In this document: positions 1-9,427 of the stretch, one piece after another
Layout of the letters: every line of letters begins with the position of its first letter
Numbering within the stretch: position 1 is the first letter of the stretch
Origin: Nocardia amamiensis
Lineage (GTDB): Bacteria > Actinomycetota > Actinomycetes > Mycobacteriales > Mycobacteriaceae
Reading direction: 5' to 3'
Length of the DNA stretch: 51,675 nucleotides
Assembly: GCF_015477605.1 (NCBI RefSeq)
Contig: NZ_JADLQX010000041.1
Span: 1-51,675, forward strand
Notes under the pieces: model-generated
Database searches by the model: none
The model's input: only the letters and a program-made list of their open reading frames with translations
Told to the model about the DNA's origin: nothing
Made by a program: the position numbers and the translations under genes

Positions 1-568
1 TACCCGTCGACCCCGACGTATAGATCACATACGCCAAATGCTGCTCCGACAACGGACGCAGCCGATCCAGATACGACACCGAATGCGCCGCCTCCACAGC
101 GATCTTCTCCCGATGCACCGGCACATCGAGCTCGATCCACTCGATGCCGTCACTGGGCAACCCCGAACGATGCGCGCCGAGAGTCACACCCAGCACAGCA
201 CCGGAATCCGACAGCATGTGCGCGATTCGATCCGCCGGATAGCCCGGGTCCACCGGCACATACGCGGCGCCCGTCTTCGCGACCGCCCACATCGCCAGCA
301 CCGACTCGACCGAACGCGTGATCGCCACCGCGACGAAGTCCCCCGGACCCACGCCGTACCCGATCAGGTAACGGGCCAGCCGCGACGACGCCTCGTCCAG
401 ATCCCGATAGGTCAGCTCACGCTGGTCAGCCGGATCGCCAGTCGGGTTGTATCGCAGCGCGGCGGAGTCGAACGCTGTGTCGACCGCGGCGGTGAGCAAC
501 TGCGGAAACAGGAGGCTCCGTGCTCGTGAGGGACGGGTACGACGTGCGGAACGACGTGACGGGGTCAT
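1..568 (-). CDS. Non-ribosomal peptide synthetase, N-terminal part (adenylation domain first), cut by window edge
   Basis: This is the 5' end of an NRPS gene that runs off the left edge; 189 codons are visible from the ATG at 568. After an Arg/Ser-rich leader of about 20 residues, the adenylation domain starts at once. An A1-like block lies near residues 52-68 (LTYRDLDEASSRLARYL), an A2 block near 98-114 (KTGAAYVPVDPGYPADR), and the nucleotide-binding A3 motif YTSGSTG at 183-189 is the last thing before the edge. No condensation domain precedes it, so this is a loading/initiation-type start, which follows from known NRPS architecture. The amino-acid specificity code lies outside the window. 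The AGA/GAG-rich stretch just upstream of the ATG is only a weak ribosome site. The product is unknown; nothing visible ties it to the siderophore importer 7 kb away. Confidence 0.93.
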   Translation of the reverse strand, partial: MTPSRRSARRTRPSRARSLLFPQLLTAAVDTAFDSAALRYNPTGDPADQRELTYRDLDEASSRLARYLIGYGVGPGDFVAVAITRSVESVLAMWAVAKTGAAYVPVDPGYPADRIAHMLSDSGAVLGVTLGAHRSGLPSDGIEWIELDVPVHREKIAVEAAHSVSYLDRLRPLSEQHLAYVIYTSGSTG

Positions 569-830
569 ACGGCGGCAAGTTCACTCTCTGATCGATCATG
601 GTTCGCCCTGGCTATGGAGCCAGAAGCGCTGCTTCAAATGCGTGAACCCATGACCCGAGCGTGCTGTCGGAATATAGCGAACGACGATCGCGTCCGCCCA
701 CCGAACCTGGGAAAGGTCGCCTGGTTTACCCGTTTCGGCGGGCGATGAACAGTTTTTGTGACCAACGACATCCCGCGGGTCCCAGGCCGCACAGGTCGAA
801 CACTGCGCCCGCCGACGGGTGACGCAAGCG

Positions 831-3734
831 TCATCGACCGGAGCGTTCCAGGTCTTTCAACTGCTGTTGGAGGCGGTCCAAGGCCGCGCGGATGGCATCG
901 ATCTGCGCGTTGAGTTCGGCGATCTTAGCCTGATCCGCAGCCGACGGGGACTGCGCCGGCGGAAGCGCTGCCGGTGGTGGTGACGGGGGTTGCTGGCCCG
1001 GTGGCGGCGGGGCGGAGGGGCCCGTGCCGGGCGCGGTGGCGAGCTGGCCGGTGCCGGGACCGAACACTTGATCGAGCGCCTCGGCGAGGGTGGGGGCGTA
1101 CCCCACGCGGACGCCGCCGGTGCCGGGTTCGCGGTAGCTGACGAGTACTCGCGCCAGCTGTGGGAAGGTCGATCCGTTCGGTGCGGTCGAGATCCGCTCG
1201 GTGAACAGAGGCTCGACGTAGAGCACACCGCCGTCGGCGATCGGCAGGGTGAGCAGGTTGCCGTACTGGATCCGGTTCGAACGCTCGAGCAGGGTCCGCT
1301 CGGACGCCACTCTGGTGTCGGAGATCATCGAGTTCTGGATCTGCTGCGGACCCTGGGTGAGGGTGTCGGTGGGCAGCTGCAGGACGCTGATCTTGCCGTA
1401 ATTGTCCGGATCGGAGTGCGCGGAGACGTAGGCGGACAGAAATTCCCTGTTGTATCCGACCATCGCGCTGGCCAGCCGGAATGACGGCTGGGCGGTGGAC
1501 TGGTCGCCGAGCAGGACGTAGAACGGCGGCTGGTGCGGGTTGGTTTCGACAGTCGGATCACTGGGCACGGACCAGAACGCGTTCGTAGTGAAGAACTCTC
1601 GCGGTTCGTCCACGTGGTATCTGGCGAGCATCTCGCGCTGGACGGTGAACAGGTCCTCCGGGTAGCGGAAGTGGGCCCGCAGTTCCGCGCTGATCGACTC
1701 CTCGGGTTCGACCGTGCCCGGGAAGATCTCCATCCATGCCGCCAGAACCGGGTCCTGTCTGTCGACCTGGTAGAGGGTGACCGTGCCGTCATAGGCGTCG
1801 ACGGTGGCCTTGATCGAATTCCGCACGTAGGAGATCTGCCGAGCCAGTTGGGCATCGCTGTCCGGCTCCGGGGCCCCGAGCGAGCTGCGCTTGGCATACG
1901 GATAGCCGTCGATAGTCGTGTATGCGTCGACGATCCACACGATCCGGCCACCGACGACCGCCGGGTAGGGATTGTGGTCGGTCGTCAGCCACGGCGCGAC
2001 GAGTTCGACGCGATGGCGCGGGTCCCGATTGAAGATGATCTTCGATTCGGGACCGATGGCCTTCGAGAAAATGATGTTGCGCTCGGTGTAGGTCACGGCG
2101 AAGGCGAGGCGGTTGACCCAGTTCCCGATCGGGACGCCGCCGGCGCCGTCGTAGGTGTACTTGGTGGTGTCGGTGTCGTACTCGCGGGGTTCGGTGCCGC
2201 CGCCGACGATCGCATAGTCGGGGCTGGCGTGGGCGATCACTTCGCCGTAATAGACGCGAGGCTGATCCACCGGGATCATTTGCTGCCCGGATGCCTGCGA
2301 GGCGATGTCGCTCACCGTGTAGATCGGGTATCCGCTGTTGCTGCTGGCGGCATCGCCCGCGGCGTCGCGGACCGCCGCGTTGACGCGGTTGGCCGGCGCG
2401 GCGACGAACCCGTTTCCATGGGTGTAGACGGTGTGCCGATTGACCCAGTGGCGCTGGTTGCCGCTCAGCGCGCTGGGAGTCAGCTCGCGGGCCGCGACCA
2501 CGTAGTCGCGCTGTTCTGCGCCGATGCGGTAACGATCCAGGTCCAGATGCGCCGGGAAGCTGTAGAAGTTCTTCAGCTGTTGCTGCTGGGTGAACGTTCG
2601 CGAGAGCGCGTTCGGATCGAGCAGTCGGGCGTTGGCGATCGTGGTCACGTCCGCCGGCACCTCGGACGGACGCTTGGTGCCGACTCCGGAGTAGGCCTGG
2701 TATTCGACGCGGTCGTGGCCGATCCCGTACGCCTGGCGGGTAGCCGCGATGTTGCGTTCGATATAGGCGCGTTCCATGTCCGCCGCGTTCGGGCGGACCG
2801 AGAACTGCTCGACGGCCAGCGGCCAGACGGCCCCTACCAGGATCGACGACAACAGCAGTAGCGCGGCCGCCATCGCGGGAATGCGCAGGTCCCGGACGAC
2901 GACGGCGGCGAAGACCGCCGCGGCGCAGATGACCGCGATCGCGAAGAGAATGAGCCTGGCCGGAAGCACCGCGTTGATGTCGGTGTAGCCGGCGCCGGCG
3001 AAGGTGGGTTCCTTGCGGCGGCTCGACAGCAGCGAGTAGCGATCGAGCCAGTAGGCGGCTGCCTTCACGGCGATGAACGTGCCCGCCAGCACCGCGAGTT
3101 GCACCCGCGCCGCATGGGTCAGGCCGGGCGCGCTTCCGGACAGCCGCAGCCCCCCGAACAGGTAGTGCGTCGCGAGGCTGGCCAGGAACGCCAGGATCGC
3201 GGCGGCGAACAGCCAGTTCACGACAAGCCGGTAGAAAGGCAGATCGAAGACGAAGAATCCGATGTCGTGTCCGAATTCGGGATCCGATACTCCGAAGGCG
3301 CCGCCATGCAGAAACAATTGGACAGTCATCCAGCTGGACTGTCCGATGAGGCCGCAGATGAGGCCCAGCGACGCTGCGATGCCCAACCCGAACCGCACCG
3401 GCCACCGGATCACCATCGACCGATACGGCCGGAGGCCGTCTTCTTCCCCGGCATCGGGTAGGAAGAGGGGCCGGAACCTGAACGCGAGCCACATCGCCGC
3501 GAACAGCACGCCCCCCATGAACAACGCGACCACGATGAACAGCGACACCCGCGTGAACAGCACCGTGGCCCAGACACCACGGAATCCGACTTCACCGAAC
3601 CACAGCCAGCTGACATAGGCACCGATCAGCCGGGGAACAATCAGCAGCGACACGACGAACACCGTGGCGGCGACCACCAGCACCCGAGTGCTGCGATGCA
3701 ACCGCCGCAGGCCGGGGCCGTCGCGTGCGCTCAT
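831..3734 (-). CDS. UPF0182 family membrane protein
   Basis: A 967-residue protein of the UPF0182 family, large membrane proteins conserved in actinobacteria with no established biochemical role. The first third carries about seven hydrophobic segments, beginning with RVLVVAATVFVVSLLIVP. A long, mostly hydrophilic and probably extracytoplasmic region follows. The last 90 residues are Pro/Ala-rich and end in a Glu/Gln/Leu coiled-coil-like helix (AKIAELNAQIDAIRAAL). The frame is open further upstream to 3851, but the ATG at 3734 has an AGGAGTGGGAG ribosome site immediately before it, and family members begin with a short tail before the first membrane segment. The gene stands alone, divergent from the GH15 gene. 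The length matches the family. Confidence 0.93.
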   Translation of the reverse strand: MSARDGPGLRRLHRSTRVLVVAATVFVVSLLIVPRLIGAYVSWLWFGEVGFRGVWATVLFTRVSLFIVVALFMGGVLFAAMWLAFRFRPLFLPDAGEEDGLRPYRSMVIRWPVRFGLGIAASLGLICGLIGQSSWMTVQLFLHGGAFGVSDPEFGHDIGFFVFDLPFYRLVVNWLFAAAILAFLASLATHYLFGGLRLSGSAPGLTHAARVQLAVLAGTFIAVKAAAYWLDRYSLLSSRRKEPTFAGAGYTDINAVLPARLILFAIAVICAAAVFAAVVVRDLRIPAMAAALLLLSSILVGAVWPLAVEQFSVRPNAADMERAYIERNIAATRQAYGIGHDRVEYQAYSGVGTKRPSEVPADVTTIANARLLDPNALSRTFTQQQQLKNFYSFPAHLDLDRYRIGAEQRDYVVAARELTPSALSGNQRHWVNRHTVYTHGNGFVAAPANRVNAAVRDAAGDAASSNSGYPIYTVSDIASQASGQQMIPVDQPRVYYGEVIAHASPDYAIVGGGTEPREYDTDTTKYTYDGAGGVPIGNWVNRLAFAVTYTERNIIFSKAIGPESKIIFNRDPRHRVELVAPWLTTDHNPYPAVVGGRIVWIVDAYTTIDGYPYAKRSSLGAPEPDSDAQLARQISYVRNSIKATVDAYDGTVTLYQVDRQDPVLAAWMEIFPGTVEPEESISAELRAHFRYPEDLFTVQREMLARYHVDEPREFFTTNAFWSVPSDPTVETNPHQPPFYVLLGDQSTAQPSFRLASAMVGYNREFLSAYVSAHSDPDNYGKISVLQLPTDTLTQGPQQIQNSMISDTRVASERTLLERSNRIQYGNLLTLPIADGGVLYVEPLFTERISTAPNGSTFPQLARVLVSYREPGTGGVRVGYAPTLAEALDQVFGPGTGQLATAPGTGPSAPPPPGQQPPSPPPAALPPAQSPSAADQAKIAELNAQIDAIRAALDRLQQQLKDLERSGR

Positions 3735-4034
3735 CTCCCACTCCTGTGGCTGCGCCGAGCCGAACGGAGTACGGCCGACGTGACCACTCAGCCCCGATAC
3801 TACCGAGCGAGCCCCGAGGCCGGGGCCGACCGTGCGTCTGCTTCCGCGCACCCGTGACTGGTTTCCTCCTCATCGGGTCGTAGCGCACGGCGGGGGTTGC
3901 CGATTCGACCGGCAAGGTGGTGGGCTTTTGGAAACGCCATAGCATTCGGGTCCCCGATCCAGCTCGCAGTCTGCTCGACAGACGGCGGTTCACCAGGAGA
4001 TCGCGTGGAATAACCAGCCATAGTCAGCGCCGAG
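3735..4034. other. Divergent intergenic region between UPF0182 and GH15 genes
   Basis: About 300 bases without a supported gene, holding the divergent promoters of the two flanking genes. Both strands show only short or poorly coding frames. No clear palindrome or -10/-35 pair was found. Confidence 0.5.
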
Positions 4035-5999
4035 ATGACGATGGAGCAGCCCATGGACGACGAGATCGAACGCACACCGCGGCTCACGGCGTTCCCGCCT
4101 ATCGATGACTACGGTTTCATCTCCGACTGCGAGGTCACCGCCCTCATCGCTCCCAGCGGAGCCATCGAGTGGATGTGTCTGCCCCGTATGGACGCCCCCA
4201 GCATCTTCGCCGCCGTCCTCGATCGTTCCGCCGGGTCCTTCCGGTTCGCCCCGGCCGACTTCATGGTGCCGACCGATCGCCGCTACGTCCCGGGCACCAT
4301 GGTCATGGAGACGACCTGGCGCAGCGGGGAAGGGTGGGCGACGGTGCGCGACGCGCTGCTCGTCGGGCCGTGGCGGCACCAGACACCCGGCCGGAGCGCC
4401 CATCGCCGGACGCCCACCGACTACGACGCCGAGCACATTCTGCTGCGGACCGTGCACTGTGAGACCGGGCAGATCCAATTCGGCATGGACTGCCATCCGT
4501 CCTTCGACTACGGCAGGCATCGCGCTCAGTGGGAATACGTCGACAGCTACCACCTCGCACAGGCCAGCGCAGACGGGACCGATCTTCGGCTGACGTTGAG
4601 CACCGACATGCGTCTGGGGCTGGAAGGGACGCATGCGGTCGCCCGCACCCTGCTGAAGGCGGGCGACACACGCTTCTGCGCGCTCTCGTGGGGCAGTCGC
4701 GAGGCCCCGATCGCCGTTGACGAGGCCGATGAACGGCTGGTGCAGACGATCCACCACTGGCGGCACTGGCTGGCCGGCGGCCGGTTTCCGGACCATCCGT
4801 GGACAACCCAGCTCACCCGCAGCGCACTGACCCTCAAGGGCCTGACTTTCGCCCCCACCGGCGCGATAAGCGCGGCAGCGACCACGTCACTGCCCGAAAC
4901 CCCGGGCGGACAACGCAATTGGGACTATCGCTATTCGTGGGTCCGCGACTCCGCGTTCGCGCTGTGGGGCCTGTACACGCTGGGCTTCACCTGGGAGGCC
5001 AACGACTTCTTCTCCTACATCCTCAGCCTGACCGAAGAAGCCAGGGACATGCAGATCGTGTACGGCATCGGCGGCGAAACCGACCTCACCGAGCAGACCC
5101 TTCCCCACCTGCGCGGCTACGACAATGCCGGTCCCGTGCGCGTCGGCAACGACGCATACCGGCAACGTCAGCACGATGTGTGGGGCACGGTACTGGATTC
5201 GGTCTACCTCTATGGCCGCCACCAAGATCAAATCGACGCGCGGGCCTGGCCGCTGCTGGGCCGGGCGGTCAAAAGCGCCCTCACCTACTGGCGAGAGCCC
5301 GACCACGGCATCTGGGAAGTGCGCGGGAAGCCGCAGCACTTCACCTCCAGCAAGGTGATGTGCTGGGTCGCCGCCGATCGCGGCGCCCGGCTGGCCCGCA
5401 TCCACCAAGACTTCGACCGCGCGCGTCGCTGGCAGCAGGCCGCCGACGAAATCCACGCCGACATCTGCACGCACGCCGTCGACTCCCGGCAGGTGTTCAC
5501 CCAGTACTACGGCGGCACGGCGCTGGATGCCTCGGCCCTGCTCATCCCGCTGGTTCGCTTCCTTCCTCCCGACGACGAGCGGGTACGCAACACGGTCTTG
5601 GCCATCGCCGACGAACTGACCGAAGACGGACTCGTCCTGCGGTACCGCGTCGAGGAGACCGACGACGGATGCGCCGGGGAAGAAGGCGCTTTCACGATCT
5701 GCTCGTTCTGGTTGGTCTCGGCGCTGTCGGAGATCGGGGAAAAGAAGCGAGCCAAACAGCTGTGCGAGAGACTGCTCGGCTACGCCAGCCCCCTCGGCCT
5801 CTACGCGGAGGAGATCGACCCGCGCACCGGCAGGCACTGGGGCAACTACCCCCAGGCGTTCACCCACCTCGCCCTGATCAACGCCGTGATGCACGTCATC
5901 CAGGACGAGCAAGCCGTACTGCGGGAGGCACTCGGCGGTGAATCGATCGCCCCGCGACTGGGCGATGCGCCGTTCACCGTGGGATACATCCACCACTGA
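4035..5999 (+). CDS. Glycoside hydrolase family 15 protein (trehalase/glucoamylase type)
   Basis: A 654-residue GH15 enzyme, predicted to release glucose from an alpha-linked substrate. In mycobacteria the closest described relatives of this length act as trehalases. The N-terminal beta-sandwich starts with FPPIDDYGFISDCEVTALI and a SGAIEWMCLPRMDAPS block. The (alpha/alpha)6 barrel shows RNWDYRYSWVRDSAFALW, then GIWEVRGKPQHFTSSKVM (probable acid Glu) and LGLYAEEIDPRTGRHWGNY followed by PQAFTH (second acidic cluster). No signal peptide is seen, so it is probably cytoplasmic. ATGs at 4035, 4041 and 4053 are possible starts; the one at 4053 has a GGAG six bases upstream and may be the real one. 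Substrate (trehalose versus malto-oligosaccharide) cannot be decided here. It ends 13 bases from the converging transporter gene. Confidence 0.9.
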   Translation: MTMEQPMDDEIERTPRLTAFPPIDDYGFISDCEVTALIAPSGAIEWMCLPRMDAPSIFAAVLDRSAGSFRFAPADFMVPTDRRYVPGTMVMETTWRSGEGWATVRDALLVGPWRHQTPGRSAHRRTPTDYDAEHILLRTVHCETGQIQFGMDCHPSFDYGRHRAQWEYVDSYHLAQASADGTDLRLTLSTDMRLGLEGTHAVARTLLKAGDTRFCALSWGSREAPIAVDEADERLVQTIHHWRHWLAGGRFPDHPWTTQLTRSALTLKGLTFAPTGAISAAATTSLPETPGGQRNWDYRYSWVRDSAFALWGLYTLGFTWEANDFFSYILSLTEEARDMQIVYGIGGETDLTEQTLPHLRGYDNAGPVRVGNDAYRQRQHDVWGTVLDSVYLYGRHQDQIDARAWPLLGRAVKSALTYWREPDHGIWEVRGKPQHFTSSKVMCWVAADRGARLARIHQDFDRARRWQQAADEIHADICTHAVDSRQVFTQYYGGTALDASALLIPLVRFLPPDDERVRNTVLAIADELTEDGLVLRYRVEETDDGCAGEEGAFTICSFWLVSALSEIGEKKRAKQLCERLLGYASPLGLYAEEIDPRTGRHWGNYPQAFTHLALINAVMHVIQDEQAVLREALGGESIAPRLGDAPFTVGYIHH

Positions 6000-6012
6000 C
6001 CCTGGCTTGGGC

Positions 6013-7242
6013 CTAACTCAGGAGGCCGACGATGGTGGCGGACAGCAGGCTGACCAGCGTGGCGCCATAGAGCAGGCGGAGTCCGTTGCGGGCGATGACG
6101 GTGCCCTGCTTCTCGCTCAGACTTCGGACCGCGCCTGTGACGATGGCGATGGTGGCGAAGTTCGCGAACGACACCAGATAGGTGGACACGATCGCGACGG
6201 TGCGGTCGGACAGTCCATCGTGTTGCCTGCTCAGTTCCTGCATGGCGACGACCTCGTTGGACACCAGTTTGGTGCCCATGAACCGGCCCGCGTCCGCCGC
6301 TTCGTGCCACGGGACGCCGGTCAGCCAGGCCAGCGGCGCGAAGACGTGCCCCATCACATCTTGGAACGTGGTGCCGTGGAAGAGGGCGGCGAAGAGTCCG
6401 TTGATCATGGCCAGCAGGGCGATGAATCCGATCAGCATGGCCGCGACGGTGAAGGCGACCTTGAACCCGACCAGGATGTACTCGGTAAGCATCTCGAAGA
6501 ACGATTGCGGTTTGCGGCTGTCGACGATTTCCTCGCCGAGCAGCTCGGCATCGTCGGCGGCGGTGACCGGGTAGGGATTGATCAGCGAACACACCACGAA
6601 CGCGCCGACCATGTTGAGCATGATCCCCGCGATCACGTACTTCGGGTCGATGAGCTGCATGTAGGCGCCGAGGACGGACGCGGAGACCGTCGACATCGCC
6701 GATGCGGCCAGGGTGTACATCCGCTGCGGCGGGATGTCGTCCAGCATCGCGCGCAACGAGATGAACACCTCGGACTGACCGAGGATGGCAGAGGCGACCG
6801 CGTTGAACGATTCGATCTTGCCGAAGCCGCTCACCCACGACAGCAGCAGGCCGAGGTATGTGATGATCAGCGGCAGCACCCGCAGGTGCTGCAGGATGCC
6901 GATCAGGGCGGAGACGAACACGATCGGCATCAGGACCGCGAACAGGAACGCCGGTCCGCTGGCGCCAGTTGTGGGCAGGTCGCCGAACACGAACGCCGTG
7001 CCCTGGGCGGCATAGCCGAGTAAGTGGTCGAAAGTTTCGCTGACCGCGCGAACTACGGTGCGCCCGATCCCGGTTTTGAGCAGCAGGAAACCGAGCGCAA
7101 TCTGCACGGCCAGCAGGATCGCGATCCGCGGCAGCCTGCCGCCCGCGGCGCGCCGGTCGGTACTGGGCAACCACGCCAGCAGCAGGAAGAACGCCAGCCC
7201 GGCGACACCGATCAGATAATGCACGCGCACCTCGAAAGCCAT
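6013..7242 (-). CDS. Concentrative nucleoside transporter (NupC/CNT family)
   Basis: A 409-residue integral membrane permease of the CNT family, importing nucleosides with a cation gradient. Diagnostic family segments are visible: SGFGKIESFNAVASAILGQS followed by EVFI, FMGTKLVSNEVVAMQEL, and near the end SFANFATIAIVTGAV. About eight to ten hydrophobic segments cover the protein, and a Nuc_recog/Gate-like region lies in the middle. The start is set at ATG 7242; a TTG three codons upstream (7251) is an alternative, and neither has a strong ribosome site. It lies 80 bases downstream of the iron-siderophore lipoprotein gene on the same strand, so read-through from that operon is possible, though the functions are unrelated. 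Confidence 0.92.
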   Translation of the reverse strand: MAFEVRVHYLIGVAGLAFFLLLAWLPSTDRRAAGGRLPRIAILLAVQIALGFLLLKTGIGRTVVRAVSETFDHLLGYAAQGTAFVFGDLPTTGASGPAFLFAVLMPIVFVSALIGILQHLRVLPLIITYLGLLLSWVSGFGKIESFNAVASAILGQSEVFISLRAMLDDIPPQRMYTLAASAMSTVSASVLGAYMQLIDPKYVIAGIMLNMVGAFVVCSLINPYPVTAADDAELLGEEIVDSRKPQSFFEMLTEYILVGFKVAFTVAAMLIGFIALLAMINGLFAALFHGTTFQDVMGHVFAPLAWLTGVPWHEAADAGRFMGTKLVSNEVVAMQELSRQHDGLSDRTVAIVSTYLVSFANFATIAIVTGAVRSLSEKQGTVIARNGLRLLYGATLVSLLSATIVGLLS

Positions 7243-7322
7243 GCCGTGCAACCGCTTTGGCTAGCACCTCTCATGTCGGTCCATAGTGGCGTGTACCCAC
7301 AGTTGAGAAGCCGGGGTGATGC

Positions 7323-8336
7323 CTACCGTGATGGTCGCGTGCCGGTCGCCTCGGCTACGTCGGCGAGCATCCGGTCGGCGGCCTGGACGCCGATGCCCGA
7401 CATCCAGGTCTCGTCGGGGACCTCGATGACCTTCCCGCTCTTCACCGCGGGCAGATCGCGCCAGACCGGGCTGGTGGTGACGGCGTTCTTCTGGGTCTTG
7501 CCCGGATCGTCGATGGTGGCGACGAAGATGAGATCCGCGTCGGCCTGGTCGATCTGCTCCGGGCTGACCTCTTTCATGATCTTCTTCGGATCGTTCGAGA
7601 TCTGGGAGGCCGGGCGCGGCAACCCGATATCGGCGAGCACCACGCCGCTGAAGGAGTTGCTCTGATACAGCCGGGTCGGTCCGGCGAGGAAGCGGACCAC
7701 CGACACGGTGGGCAGCCTGCCATTGTGCCCGGCCTTGATGTCGGCGCCGAGCGCACGAGCGCGGTCCTCGTACTGTCTCAGCGCGTCGGCGGCTTGCGTC
7801 TCCAGGCCGAGCGCCGTGCCGTGCAATGCGAGATTGGCCTTCCACGGGCCGCCGACGGTTTCGGTGAACACGGTGGGCGCTATGCCGGAGAGCTTGTCGT
7901 AGATCTTTTCGTGCCGGATCTTCGACGACAGGATCAGATCCGGTTTCAGGGAGGCGATGCGTTCCAGATTCGGCTCTTGCATCGGTCCGACATCGATCAC
8001 TCCGTCGACTTTGCCGGCCAGGTAATCCGGAAATCCGCCCCGGGTTTTCGTGTGCGGCACCACTGCCCCGAGCGGCTTGACACCGAGCAGGGTCACCGAG
8101 TCGAGCTCGGCCGTGTCGAGCACCACCACACGCTGCGGTACCCGGGGGATCGTCACCTGCCCCATGACAGTGTCGACAGTGCGCGGGAAACTCGCCGGGT
8201 CGGCGGCCGGCATCACCGAATCCATTGTGGTGGAGCTTGTTCCGCACCCGGTCAGTCCGGACATGCCGATCGCGGCCGCGAACAGCGCAACTGTGACGCG
8301 ACCTGCTCGGCGCAGGCGGCATCGCCGGATGGTCAT
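7323..8336 (-). CDS. Iron-siderophore ABC transporter substrate-binding lipoprotein
   Basis: A 337-residue periplasmic-binding-protein-like lipoprotein (FecB/FepB, peripla_BP_2 type). A basic N-terminus and hydrophobic stretch end in the lipobox LTGC, with the lipidated Cys at residue 31. The mature protein shows features of the ferric-siderophore class: RVVVLDTAELDSVTLLGVKP, the NLERIASLKPDLIL block, and a C-terminal domain with LPAVKSGKVIEVP. It is the last gene of the importer operon, 34 bases after the ATPase gene, and should capture a ferric siderophore outside the membrane and pass it to the two permeases. The siderophore is unknown; a xenosiderophore or nocobactin-like molecule is possible. 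Confidence 0.92.
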   Translation of the reverse strand: MTIRRCRLRRAGRVTVALFAAAIGMSGLTGCGTSSTTMDSVMPAADPASFPRTVDTVMGQVTIPRVPQRVVVLDTAELDSVTLLGVKPLGAVVPHTKTRGGFPDYLAGKVDGVIDVGPMQEPNLERIASLKPDLILSSKIRHEKIYDKLSGIAPTVFTETVGGPWKANLALHGTALGLETQAADALRQYEDRARALGADIKAGHNGRLPTVSVVRFLAGPTRLYQSNSFSGVVLADIGLPRPASQISNDPKKIMKEVSPEQIDQADADLIFVATIDDPGKTQKNAVTTSPVWRDLPAVKSGKVIEVPDETWMSGIGVQAADRMLADVAEATGTRPSR

Positions 8337-8370
8337 GATGATCCTCGTCTCTCAGCGGTAGAAGCGGCCG

Positions 8371-9414
8371 TCACTCCGACGGGGTGAGGGCGTGGTCATT
8401 GTGATGTCTGTGCCGCGCGGCACGGCTTTTGGGCACGACCAGCGGGGTGCCGGTCTCGGGGTCGGGAATCACTCGGCAGTCGACGCCGAATACCGTTCGG
8501 ACCAGCTCGGCGTCCAGCACCTCGGCGGGCGCACCCGCGGCGGCGAGCCGGCCGTCGTGTAGTACGACGAGGTGGTCGGCGTAGCGGGCGGCCTGACCGA
8601 GGTCGTGCAACACCATGACGACGGTGCGGCCTGCCGCAGTGTGCAGTTCGGCGACCAGATCCAGCACGTCGAGCTGATGACGCAGATCCAGAAAGGTGGT
8701 CGGCTCGTCCAGCAGCAGCAGGTCGGTCTCCTGCGCCAGCGCCAACGCGATCCAGGCCCGCTGCCGCTGCCCACCCGAAAGCCGGTCGACCGGCTCGTCA
8801 CGCAACACATCGGTTCCGGTGCGCCGCAGAGCATTCTCCACCGCCGCCTGATCCGCCGCCGACCACGGGCTCAACATGCGCTGATGCGGATAACGGCCCA
8901 GCCGCACCAGCGCTTCCACCGTGATCGCCTCCGGAGTGATCGGCTGCTGCGGCAGCAGACCCAGCCGCAACGCCAGAGCCCGCGCCGACATCCGATGGAT
9001 ATCCGCACCGTCCAAGGTGACCGTTCCCCCCGACGGACGCAGCAACCGCGAAAGCCCGCGTAACAGCGTCGATTTGCCGCAAGCGTTCGGTCCGACGATC
9101 GCGGTGACCGCACCGCCGGGCAACACCAGATCCAGCCCGCCGATCACGCCACGATCCCCGTAGCGCAGCACCAGATCGTGGGTGGCCAGCACATTGCCAC
9201 CCGCACCCACACGCCCGCCCGCACTCGTGGCCACGCCCACGCCCGTGCACACGCCCGCGCCCACAGCCACGGCCGCCACCGCGGTCGGCTGACGCTCGCC
9301 CTGGTCCAGACCGGCACCCGTCGCGCCGGTGTTTCCCTCGCTCATGCAGTCCTCCGATAGCTGCCGCCTCGACCTCTCCGGAGTCCTCGCTCCAGACAGA
9401 TTTCCGTCGCTCAT
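8371..9414 (-). CDS. Iron-siderophore ABC transporter ATP-binding protein (FecE/FepC type)
   Basis: A 347-residue ABC ATPase powering siderophore import. Walker A is GPNACGKST (108-116), signature LSGGQRQRA (212-220) and Walker B LLLLDEP (232-238), followed by the H-loop VLHDLGQAARYADH. The canonical domain starts near residue 76, so about 75 residues of low-complexity Gly/Ala/Val sequence precede it, unusual for the family. The ATG at 9414 overlaps the stop codon of the upstream permease (ATGA) and has GGAGG upstream. A second in-frame ATG at 9345 (codon 24) has a near-identical ribosome site and first codons. Both starts could be used; see findings. The C-terminus is His-rich (RHRHHNDH). 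Confidence 0.94.
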   Translation of the reverse strand: MSDGNLSGARTPERSRRQLSEDCMSEGNTGATGAGLDQGERQPTAVAAVAVGAGVCTGVGVATSAGGRVGAGGNVLATHDLVLRYGDRGVIGGLDLVLPGGAVTAIVGPNACGKSTLLRGLSRLLRPSGGTVTLDGADIHRMSARALALRLGLLPQQPITPEAITVEALVRLGRYPHQRMLSPWSAADQAAVENALRRTGTDVLRDEPVDRLSGGQRQRAWIALALAQETDLLLLDEPTTFLDLRHQLDVLDLVAELHTAAGRTVVMVLHDLGQAARYADHLVVLHDGRLAAAGAPAEVLDAELVRTVFGVDCRVIPDPETGTPLVVPKSRAARHRHHNDHALTPSE

Positions 9415-9427
9415 CCGGTCCTCCGAT
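9331..9427 (-). repeat. Two in-frame copies of a ribosome site plus start codon
   Basis: A 28-base unit occurs at 9400-9427 and again at 9331-9358, exactly 69 bases (23 codons) apart, with 24 of 28 bases the same. Each unit contains ATCGGAGGAC, a short spacer, ATGAGCGA and GGAAA. Both ATGs are in the reading frame of the ABC ATPase, giving two equally good translation starts. Confidence 0.85.

Noticed and set aside
634..834. 66-codon frame on the minus strand whose ATG overlaps the UPF0182 stop (ATGA)
   Set aside because: Arg/Pro-rich composition without recognisable domain or membrane segment; the overlap alone is too weak.
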